From: Aeromicrobium sp.
GTDB lineage: Bacteria; Actinomycetota; Actinomycetes; Propionibacteriales; Nocardioidaceae
Direction: 5' to 3'
Assembly: GCF_014378035.1 (NCBI RefSeq)
Contig: NZ_JACMOM010000383.1
Location: 1-40,475, forward strand
DNA: 40,475 nucleotides
Positions 32,979 through 40,475 of this stretch are shown here, one piece after another. A model generated the notes under the pieces. It saw nothing but the letters and a program-made list of their open reading frames with translations, did no database searches and was not told where the DNA came from. The position numbers were made by a program, and so were the translations under genes. The stretch's first letter is position 1; every line of letters starts with the position of its first letter.

Positions 32979-33869
32979 TCACCCCACCGGGGGTTTGAGC
33001 AGGTGAAAGGCCGAGCTGCCCACCAGGGCAGAGTCAGTGATGTGGGCAAGGAACAGCGACGCCGAACCGGTCAGCAGATCCGTGGTCACGACATGCCATG
33101 GGCGGTCGAGGGGGGTGTGACGCAACGGGAACGTGGCGAGCAGTCCTCTGCTCAGGTCGTCCTCGACCGCGTCGGCATGCACCAGGGTCACGCCAAGTCC
33201 TTCACGGGCGGCCGCGACGACGGCGCCATGCGTGCCCAGGGTCAAGGTCGGCGGGGCCGCGTCGAGCTGTGCGAGCAGGCCAAGCGCCGTGTCGCGGGTC
33301 CCCGAGCCAGGACCCCGCAGGAGCCAGGTCGCCGCCAACGCATGATCGAAGCTGTCAGGAGCACCGACGACGATCAGCCTGTTGGCGCGCATCGCCCGCG
33401 TGGTCAGATTCGAGTCTGGGGGCGGTCGGCCGGCGATCACCAGATCGGTCTCGTGGTGGGTCTGGGCGTCGAACAGGTCGTCGCGAGGAAGGACCGTCAA
33501 GGTCAGCTCGATCTCAGGGTGACGGTCACGAAATGACGCCAGCAACGTCGGAAGGACAGATTCGCTGGCCGTGGCGACTGCACCGATGCGAAGCCGGCCG
33601 TGTCCAGCTGATCGGACCGCCTCGGAAGCCTGCTCGACCATGGCGACGATCGTCCGGCAGTATCCGGCGTAGATTCGGCCGCTCTCAGTCAGCCGGATCC
33701 CTCGTCCGTCGCGGACGAAGAGCTCGGCTGACAGGCTCTTCTCCATGTGAGAGATCGCGGCCGACACGGCCGATTCGGTGACATGCAGCGCCGCCGCCGC
33801 GTCACGGATGCTGTGGTGTTCGACCACGGCGAGGAACGTTCGCATTCGTCCCCAGGTCACCTGCGTCAT
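32979..33869 (-). CDS. cbbR: LysR-family regulator, probable CbbR
   Basis: The 296-aa protein has a LysR helix-turn-helix (about 8-65: SIRDAAAALHVTESAVSAAI, ELFVRDGRGIRLTESGR) and a periplasmic-binding-like effector domain (about 90-290). Its position, divergent from cbbL and upstream of the aldolase gene, is the classic arrangement of CbbR, which activates CBB operons in response to metabolites such as RuBP or NADPH. The ATG at 33869 is preferred over a TTG at 33893, because LysR similarity begins a few residues after it and the TTG would run into the operator-like repeats. Confidence 0.9.
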   Translation of the reverse strand: MTQVTWGRMRTFLAVVEHHSIRDAAAALHVTESAVSAAISHMEKSLSAELFVRDGRGIRLTESGRIYAGYCRTIVAMVEQASEAVRSAGHGRLRIGAVATASESVLPTLLASFRDRHPEIELTLTVLPRDDLFDAQTHHETDLVIAGRPPPDSNLTTRAMRANRLIVVGAPDSFDHALAATWLLRGPGSGTRDTALGLLAQLDAAPPTLTLGTHGAVVAAAREGLGVTLVHADAVEDDLSRGLLATFPLRHTPLDRPWHVVTTDLLTGSASLFLAHITDSALVGSSAFHLLKPPVG

Positions 33870-33880
33870 GCGTCGAAGTC

Positions 33881-35884
<2,004 letters not shown>

Positions 35885-35888
35885 AGCA

Positions 35889-36893
35889 GTGGCGAGCAAC
35901 CAACGACAAAAACCGTCCGGGTTCGGCTACTACCGTCCGGGTTCAGAAGAGTTCCGCACGACGCTGCCCAGCCAAGCGCCCGACGATGACCTCGATCCAG
36001 CGGAGATGATGTTGGCGGACGGCGATGTGCTCGATCTGTCGGCCGATGAGGTGACCAAGGAGGTCGACGAGCTGCTGACGACGCTGGATCATGAGCTGGT
36101 GGGGTTGACCAACGTGAAACGGCGGGTGCGCGAGATCGCCTCTCTCCTGCTGGTGGACCGCGCCCGTCAACAGTTCGGGCTCTCGTCCTCCAGGCCAACC
36201 TTGCACATGAGCTTCACCGGCGGGCCTGGGACGGGCAAGACCACAGTGGCGCAGCGGATGGCGCGCATGCTGCACGCCCTCGGTTACATCCGCACGCCGA
36301 AGGTTCACACCGTGACGCGCGATGACCTCGTCGGCCAGTTCATCGGTCACACGGCCCCCAAGACGAAGGAGGCGATCGCGAAGGCTGCCGGCGGAGTCCT
36401 GTTCATCGACGAGGCCTACTACCTGTTCAGACCGGAGAACGAACGGGACTACGGCCAGGAGGTCATCGAGATCCTGCTCCAGGAGATGGAGAGCGAGCGG
36501 GCGAACCTTGTCGTCATCTTTGCGGGATACCCCGATCGGATGGACACGTTCTTCTCGGCCAATCCTGGTCTGTCGTCGCGCGTCGCCCACCACATTGCCT
36601 TCGACGACTTCGACCATGCCGAGCTCGTGCAGATAGCAGATCTGATGGTGAGCGCAGAGAACTTCCGTTTCGCCGACGAGGCGCAGGAGGCCTTCTCGAC
36701 GTACCTGGAGCTCAGGATGCAACAACCACGCTTCTCGAACGCGCGGAGCGTCAGGAATGCCGTGGAGCGCTGCCGACTTCGACAGGCCAAGAGGCTGGTC
36801 GAGCTGAAACGCCCGCTGATCAGGGACGACCTCGTCACCCTGACATCCGAGGACGTCTTCGGGAGCAGCGTCTTCGACAAGGCGGCCCCCTAG
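35889..36893 (+). CDS. cbbX: CbbX, AAA+ activase of red-type RuBisCO, with long N-terminal extension
   Basis: CbbX hexamers use ATP to thread the CbbL C-terminus and release inhibitory sugar phosphates. The 334-aa protein has Walker A GGPGTGKTT (about 111-119), the pore loop DLVGQFIGHTAPKTK with Phe at the usual Tyr position, Walker B VLFIDEAYYLF (about 170-180), RPENERDYGQEVIEILLQ and sensor/arginine motifs in NPGLSSRVAHH. The GTG at 35889 is chosen because AAGGAG (35876-35881) lies 7 nt before it; an in-frame ATG at 35865 has no such site. Residues 1-45 or so extend beyond typical CbbX proteins and contain FGYYRPGSEEF. The gene starts 5 bp after the cbbS stop codon. Confidence 0.95.
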   Translation: MASNQRQKPSGFGYYRPGSEEFRTTLPSQAPDDDLDPAEMMLADGDVLDLSADEVTKEVDELLTTLDHELVGLTNVKRRVREIASLLLVDRARQQFGLSSSRPTLHMSFTGGPGTGKTTVAQRMARMLHALGYIRTPKVHTVTRDDLVGQFIGHTAPKTKEAIAKAAGGVLFIDEAYYLFRPENERDYGQEVIEILLQEMESERANLVVIFAGYPDRMDTFFSANPGLSSRVAHHIAFDDFDHAELVQIADLMVSAENFRFADEAQEAFSTYLELRMQQPRFSNARSVRNAVERCRLRQAKRLVELKRPLIRDDLVTLTSEDVFGSSVFDKAAP

Positions 36894-36899
36894 CGGTCG

Positions 36900-36950
36900 C
36901 GCCGACAGGGACACGGGCCCGCCTTTGGGTGGCCGGTGCCCCTGTCGGCG
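36900..36950. terminator. Strong bidirectional terminator hairpin after cbbX
   Basis: The arm CGCCGACAGGG (36900-36910) pairs perfectly with 36940-36950. The stem continues inward through CAC/GTG and GGCC/GGCC segments to an 11-nt loop. It lies between the ends of cbbX and the convergent unknown gene at 37022. Confidence 0.85.
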
Positions 36951-37021
36951 TGACGTGACCGCTTCACCCGTCCTACAGATTGAGGGACCACCGTACGAAG
37001 CGGCGTCCCCAGGCATCCCCG

Positions 37022-37861
37022 CTAGGCGACCGGCAGGTCGATCAGTCCGGGGTCGATCACGGCGCGAGCGCGTGCCGAGGCGGCGGCCGCCGACACGATC
37101 ATCGTCGCATCCTGGACGCCGCCAGGAACCTCAACCGCTCCGCTGTCGGGGCCATCGCGGTGTGCCATCAACCAGTCGTAGAGCAGCCAGTCAATCGCAC
37201 ACGACGCGGCGACGCGGTCTGCGTCAGGACTGTCGCTGCCGACAGTCGTCGAAATGAGCAGCTCCCGATGTTCCTTCAGTGACGCGTCCTTGTTGACCCC
37301 GGAACTGTCGAACATGAGCATGGAAAGAGTGGCGGGCAGTCGACGACCGGTCTCCGTGCGAACAATCCACCGACCGCCCAGCCACGGTCGATCGACATCG
37401 ACTGTCTGGATGTCGCCGAATCCACTGATGACGCCCAGGTCGGGCTCGTCGAGCTGCCCCTCCAACGGCGCAGGGCCGAGAAGGCCGAGAGCCTGCCGCG
37501 CCCAGATGCTCATCAAGGCAGCGGTACCGATGATCTGACCGCCGCGCACCTCGGTCACCAGCCCGAGGCTGGTGAGGGCATCGGCGTACTCGTGGCACAG
37601 CCGATCGATGGCGCGATGCAGGGAGCGGAGTCCCTTTTCCTCCGCCCGGTCGGCCGGGGCTCGCCCGCCGCCGAGAATCTCACCGTAGGCCCCGGCGGCC
37701 TGGATCAGCGTGTCGTCGAGAGCCTCGAGGTGCGTCGGGAGGAGGCGATCGGGCTCGTCGTCGTTGGCGGCCAGCGCCGAGAGCGTGATGGGCTGGCCCG
37801 TGAGGTCAGCCCAATGAAAGCCCATCTGCGCGTCGGTCTGGACGATCATCGGTCGTGCCAT
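37022..37861 (-). CDS. Unrecognised conserved-looking protein beside the CBB cluster
   Basis: I do not recognise this 279-aa protein. It has no signal peptide, membrane segment or known motif, and only two cysteines. The N-terminal half is mostly helical and rich in Ala and Leu (RLLPTHLEALDDTLIQAAGA, KGLRSLHRAIDRLCHEYADA). The middle is strand-like (DIQTVDVDRPWLGGRWIVRT), and the end is Ala-rich. The ATG at 37861 has a good ribosome-binding site (CGAGGTGACAG), and base and codon use match its neighbours, so it is a real gene. It converges on cbbX and is divergent from the aldolase-like pseudoenzyme at 38157, sharing a 295-bp promoter spacer with it. A role linked to carbon fixation is inference from position. 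Confidence 0.7.
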   Translation of the reverse strand: MARPMIVQTDAQMGFHWADLTGQPITLSALAANDDEPDRLLPTHLEALDDTLIQAAGAYGEILGGGRAPADRAEEKGLRSLHRAIDRLCHEYADALTSLGLVTEVRGGQIIGTAALMSIWARQALGLLGPAPLEGQLDEPDLGVISGFGDIQTVDVDRPWLGGRWIVRTETGRRLPATLSMLMFDSSGVNKDASLKEHRELLISTTVGSDSPDADRVAASCAIDWLLYDWLMAHRDGPDSGAVEVPGGVQDATMIVSAAAASARARAVIDPGLIDLPVA

Positions 37862-38156
37862 CTGTCACCTCGGTTGGTCTGGTCGGATTCGCCACCCTAC
37901 GCGCGCTCTGGAAGTCGGTGCTCTCACGGCATGGATTCGAGCCCGCATCGCTTGAACAGCGGATGAGGGGACGACCGACGAGAACAGCGGCGACCACGTT
38001 CGGTCCGAGCAGCGGACATCTGCGCCGCGACAAGGCTCTCGGCAACACCGGGTGCAAGACCTCGACTCACCCGGCAGTCCATCCCTAAGGGTGGTGACCG
38101 ACGATCGTCGTCCTGGCTAGCGTCGGTGCTCCACAGAGCCTTCAGGGAGCAGAATC
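37862..38156. promoter_or_regulatory. Divergent promoter spacer with palindrome CGACGATCGTCG
   Basis: This 295-bp spacer separates the divergent unknown gene and the aldolase-like gene. A perfect 12-bp palindrome lies at 38099-38110, followed by a TAGCGT -10-like hexamer at 38118-38123 and AGGGAG at 38144-38149 before the GTG at 38157. No ORF or RNA gene was recognised in it. Confidence 0.45.
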
Positions 38157-39083
38157 GTGAACACTATGGCGAGCAAGGCAGCGTCCTTCATGGCTCACGA
38201 CCGAGGGGTGCTGGTTCTCGACGACTACGCCCATGCTGCCGTCACGGCGCCGCCGTGGCCGGGGCTCAGCTTCGATCGCTATACCGAATTGGTCCTGCAG
38301 TCGACCGGCTTGTCACCATTTCTGTCGGCTGTCATCGTCTCGCCGGACACCGTGCTCGACGGTGCACCCCACTTGCACGGTGTCGAGGTCGGAGTACGCA
38401 TACGTCTGCCGGGCGGGCGGACCACCGGCGATCTGCGCCGCCGCCTCGCCGCCATGGCCTCCCGCAAGGTGAAGCTCGCCGAGTGGCGAGCGAACCTGCC
38501 GGTCGGGAGGGTGCCCCGCGGGGGGGTCCACATCGCGGCGGCGCAGCTGGCGGCGGGCGCTGCGGCATCGCTGGCGGAAGGCGTCACGCCGATTCTCACG
38601 GTGGCGATGCCTGACCTGGAGTCGCACAGCCAGGGTGTGACCCACGCCGCGACAGCCAACGCGCTGATGGCGCTTTCAGCCGCACTGGTCAACGCCGATG
38701 TCGATACGTCCGCGGTGCTGCTGAGGGTCAACATGATCATCTCGGGCTCGACGAACCGCACACAGCCACCACCCTTCGAGGTCGCCCAATCGACATTGGC
38801 CGTTCTCGGTGAGTCGATCGCTGACGACTTCGGCGGTGTCCTCTTCTTGTCGAGCGGGCAGAGCCTTGATCAAGCGTGCAGGAACTTGCTGGCAATCGCT
38901 GACCTGGCACACCAGCAATCGTCCCCGTGGCCGATCACCTTCGGATTCACCAGGGCAGTGGTCGATGAATCACTGGACGTCTCCGAGGTCAGGAACGAAC
39001 AGCTCGTCCACGATGCCCTGGTGCGTGCCTGCGACCGAGCGTCCCAGTCAGCGTCCGGCTCCACCGTCGGTGCCGCCGTCTGA
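38157..39083 (+). CDS. Degenerate class I aldolase homologue, probable pseudoenzyme
   Basis: The 308-aa protein aligns over most of its length with the class I aldolase at 31917-32915: DRGVLVLDDY with GRGILAADES, GVEVGVRIRLPGG with GIKVDTGTSRLPGG, KLAEWRA with AFAKWRA, VTPILTVAM with IVPIVEPEV, VLLRVNMIISG with IVLKPNMVTPG, GVLFLSSGQSLDQACRNLLA with GIAFLSGGHAPLEACRYLLA, and ITFGFTRAVVDESL with LTFSFGRALVNDAL. Yet the active site is gone. Lys107, Lys146, Glu187 and Schiff-base Lys229 of rabbit aldolase correspond to Glu77, Glu109, Thr148 and Arg190 here; Asp22, Ser232 and Arg266 remain. The frame is open, with a GTG start and ribosome-binding site (AGGGAG), so it looks like a maintained non-catalytic protein rather than a decayed gene. 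A regulatory, scaffolding or substrate-sensing role is conjecture. Confidence 0.75.
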   Translation: MNTMASKAASFMAHDRGVLVLDDYAHAAVTAPPWPGLSFDRYTELVLQSTGLSPFLSAVIVSPDTVLDGAPHLHGVEVGVRIRLPGGRTTGDLRRRLAAMASRKVKLAEWRANLPVGRVPRGGVHIAAAQLAAGAAASLAEGVTPILTVAMPDLESHSQGVTHAATANALMALSAALVNADVDTSAVLLRVNMIISGSTNRTQPPPFEVAQSTLAVLGESIADDFGGVLFLSSGQSLDQACRNLLAIADLAHQQSSPWPITFGFTRAVVDESLDVSEVRNEQLVHDALVRACDRASQSASGSTVGAAV

Positions 39084-39385
39084 TGCTTGACCTGACCGCT
39101 CTACGTGGTGATCGGTGGACCGGTCCTCTCTCACAGCGTCGTTCGCAAGGCTCGTCATCTGGGTGCTCGCACCGGTACGGATCGTGCGGATCACGCCGGC
39201 AGGGTCGATCACGAACACCGCACGGACGGCCTTGGTGATGTCCTCGATCAAGGGGAACATCACCTCGATGTCGCTGAGACGGGGTCCAGGGCCAAGGCAC
39301 AATGCGGGCGCAGGCATCGGATGCGACAGCGGTCGGACTGGCCGTCGTGGTCACCGGGCACACCGAGGGCAGGTCCCCACTGAGG
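39084..39385. other. Gene-poor stretch holding a peroxiredoxin remnant
   Basis: This 302-bp stretch contains the fragment listed at 39132-39280. Nothing else in it is recognisable as a gene, RNA or strong hairpin. Confidence 0.5.
39132..39280 (-). pseudogene. Peroxiredoxin fragment (remnant)
   Basis: In one minus-strand frame (open from about 39317 to 39048) the translation reads IEVMFPLIEDITKAV followed directly by RAVFVIDPAGVIRTI. These match two blocks of AhpC/Prx6-type peroxiredoxins (the PLI-D block and the FVIDP-G-IR strand) that are normally separated by some 15-25 residues. The part with the peroxidatic Cys is missing, and the sequence after the second block is not peroxiredoxin-like. 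It is most simply a decayed gene with an internal deletion. The match is short, so confidence is moderate. Confidence 0.5.
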
Positions 39386-39838
39386 TCAGCGACCCTGCAT
39401 CATCCAGTTGCCTCCCCGGGTCGACATGTGGCTGCTCATCCAATCGACCATGGCGCTGCATCGTTGCTGGGCAGAGGCTCCAGCATTCGCCCCATCTTGG
39501 TTGACCCACTCGCGGCAGGAAATGCGCATCTGTTCTGGGCCCTGCCACATCATGGAGCTCATCATCGAGCCGCTCGACTGGTCACGCATCCACGCGAACA
39601 TGTCTGCGCACCACCGGTCGTCGGTCCCACCGTCGCCCTGTGACGAATCCATCCAGTCACGGCAGGATGCCTGAACTTGTGAGAGCTGAGCCGCGGAGCT
39701 CCCGCTGGACGGATCACCATCTGGGGTCACGACCACCGCCGTGATGGCTGCTCCAATCCCGACCCCGAGCAACAGCACGAGCAATGCGAACCAACGAGAG
39801 CGACGCTTGACCTGCGCAGGAGTGGCAGAAGTATTCAT
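39386..39838 (-). CDS. Small membrane-anchored protein with duplicated Cys-Met-Trp motif
   Basis: The 150-aa product has a short basic N-terminus, one membrane segment (about 16-37, WFALLVLLLGVGIGAAITAV) and an extracellular domain. That domain holds two copies of a motif: CRDWM, a 14-residue spacer and CADMFAWM, then CREWV, a 15-residue spacer and CSAMVDWM. The pattern is C-R-[DE]-W-x(14-15 after the next residue)-C-x-x-M-x-x-W-M. A Met-rich linker (SGSMMSSMMWQGPEQM) separates the copies. Paired Cys and abundant Met suggest a metal-binding or disulfide-stabilised domain. It lies downstream of a copper-type P-ATPase on the same strand, so extracytoplasmic copper handling is the leading guess. 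I do not recognise a named family. Confidence 0.75.
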   Translation of the reverse strand: MNTSATPAQVKRRSRWFALLVLLLGVGIGAAITAVVVTPDGDPSSGSSAAQLSQVQASCRDWMDSSQGDGGTDDRWCADMFAWMRDQSSGSMMSSMMWQGPEQMRISCREWVNQDGANAGASAQQRCSAMVDWMSSHMSTRGGNWMMQGR

Positions 39839-39878
39839 GTCTCACACGCTCGTCTCCCGTTCACGGGGCCCCAAGAGG

Positions 39879-39905
39879 CGAAAGGCCCTGCGTCGGGGTC
39901 TTTCG
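39879..39905 (-). terminator. Terminator-like hairpin downstream of the P-type ATPase
   Basis: CGAAAG (39879-39884) pairs with CTTTCG (39900-39905), and the stem continues inward with G-T and C-G pairs to about 11 bp around a 5-nt loop. It lies some 68 bp after the ATPase stop and before the small membrane protein gene, so the two may be separate transcripts or linked by partial read-through. Confidence 0.65.
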
Positions 39906-39972
39906 GCAAGCGTGATCAATCGACGACTCCGGTGATGCGAGTCTTGACGACGCCATCGAATCCGACGGGCTT

Positions 39973-40475
39973 TCACTCGAGGTTTTGCGTCCGAAGTCGC
40001 AAGGCATTGGTGATGACGCTGACCGAGGACAGGGCCATGGCAGCCGCCGCGATGATGGGGGAGAGAAGCAGCCCGAAGGCGGGGTAGAGGACGCCAGCGG
40101 CGACGGGGATGCCCGCCACGTTGTAGACGAACGCGAACCCCAGGTTCTGGCGGATGTTCGACATGGTGGCCTGTGACAGTCTGCGGGCGCGCACGATGCC
40201 GGTGAGGTCGCCCTGCAGGAGCGTCACCCCGGCGCTCTCCATCGCGACATCGGTTCCCGAGCTCATCGCGAGCCCGACGTCGGCGGCAGCCAGGGCAGGT
40301 GCGTCGTTGACCCCGTCGCCGGCCATCGCGACCACACGTCCCTCCTCGCGGAGCCGCTTGACGATGTCGCTCTTGTTCTCCGGAAGGACCTCTGCCTCGA
40401 TGCGGGAGATGCCGAGGCGGCGACCGACTGCCTCGGCTGTGATCCGGTTGTCGCCGGTCAGCATCACCACCTCGA
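39973..40475 (-). CDS. copA: Copper-type P1B-ATPase, C-terminal part (cut by the window edge)
   Basis: Only the last 167 or so residues are in the window; the reading frame runs off the right edge. They cover the end of the P domain ([39 protein letters not shown]) and the last two membrane helices. The final helix carries [16 protein letters not shown], the M-x-x-S-S pattern of Cu(I)-exporting ATPases, and [20 protein letters not shown] precedes it. The enzyme would expel Cu(I) from the cytoplasm. The N-terminal metal-binding domains and CPC motif lie outside the window. Confidence 0.88.
   Translation of the reverse strand, partial: EVVMLTGDNRITAEAVGRRLGISRIEAEVLPENKSDIVKRLREEGRVVAMAGDGVNDAPALAAADVGLAMSSGTDVAMESAGVTLLQGDLTGIVRARRLSQATMSNIRQNLGFAFVYNVAGIPVAAGVLYPAFGLLLSPIIAAAAMALSSVSVITNALRLRTQNLE

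Noticed and set aside
37022-37861. Unknown protein as a second aldolase relative
   Set aside because: None of the aldolase blocks seen in the proteins at 31917 and 38157 could be found in it.
37918-37962. GGATTCGAGCCC stretch resembling a tRNA T-loop
   Set aside because: The flanking bases do not form a T-stem, and no acceptor, D or anticodon arm could be built around it.

Overview
The window is high-GC DNA with the codon bias and gene repertoire of an actinobacterium: PucR, FadR-type GntR and IclR regulators, GTG and TTG starts, GlpX-type fructose bisphosphatase and a metazoan-type class I aldolase. Many start codons overlap the preceding stop (ATGA, TGATG or GTGA). The genus cannot be told from the sequence alone. 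The central third encodes most of an autotrophic lifestyle: nearly all of the dedicated Calvin-Benson-Bassham (CBB) enzymes plus the HypABCDEF set that builds the NiFe(CN)2CO centre of [NiFe]-hydrogenases. The organism is therefore inferred to be a facultative, hydrogen-oxidising chemolithoautotroph. Hydrogenase structural genes are not in the window.

Left part (1-16.6 kb), heterotrophic accessory metabolism. The first ORF (250-1110) is a chimera of an IclR regulator N-terminus and a fumarylacetoacetase C-terminus. Next come an aldehyde dehydrogenase and APC permease pair, divergent from a GntR regulator that is translationally coupled to a soluble Cache-domain protein. A PucR regulator is divergent from a four-gene operon with ATGA overlaps: PLP omega-aminotransferase, KGSADH-type aldehyde dehydrogenase, family III CoA-transferase and glutaryl-CoA dehydrogenase. 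Together these would convert 5-aminovalerate through glutarate semialdehyde, glutarate and glutaryl-CoA to crotonyl-CoA. An Lrp/AsnC regulator is divergent from a cystathionine/methionine gamma-lyase family enzyme. A YeeE/YedE sulfur-compound transporter and a haloalkane-dehalogenase-like hydrolase close this part.

Middle part (16.7-29.9 kb, all on the minus strand). Read in transcription order: rpe, tkt, phosphoribulokinase, glpX and cbbY, then hypF, hypC, hypD and hypE, an AraC-family regulator, hypA and hypB. Most junctions overlap or are under 130 bp, so CO2 fixation and hydrogenase maturation may be co-transcribed. The AraC gene sits inside the hyp series, 14 bp upstream of hypA.

Right part (30-37 kb). 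A NarL-type response regulator and a GAF-domain histidine kinase (plus strand) converge on class I fructose bisphosphate aldolase, which lies just downstream of cbbR. Divergent from cbbR are cbbL, cbbS and cbbX: a red-type form I RuBisCO and its AAA+ activase. A strong bidirectional hairpin terminates cbbX.

Far right (37-40.5 kb). An unrecognised 279-aa protein is divergent from a protein that aligns with the class I aldolase of the same cluster but has lost most catalytic residues (K107E, K146E, E187T and K229R in rabbit aldolase numbering). This aldolase pseudoenzyme is the most striking unexplained element of the window. Then follow a degraded peroxiredoxin fragment, a small membrane-anchored protein with a duplicated Cys/Met/Trp motif, and the C-terminal part of a copper-type P-ATPase cut by the window edge. 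No tRNA, rRNA, CRISPR array or insertion sequence was recognised.
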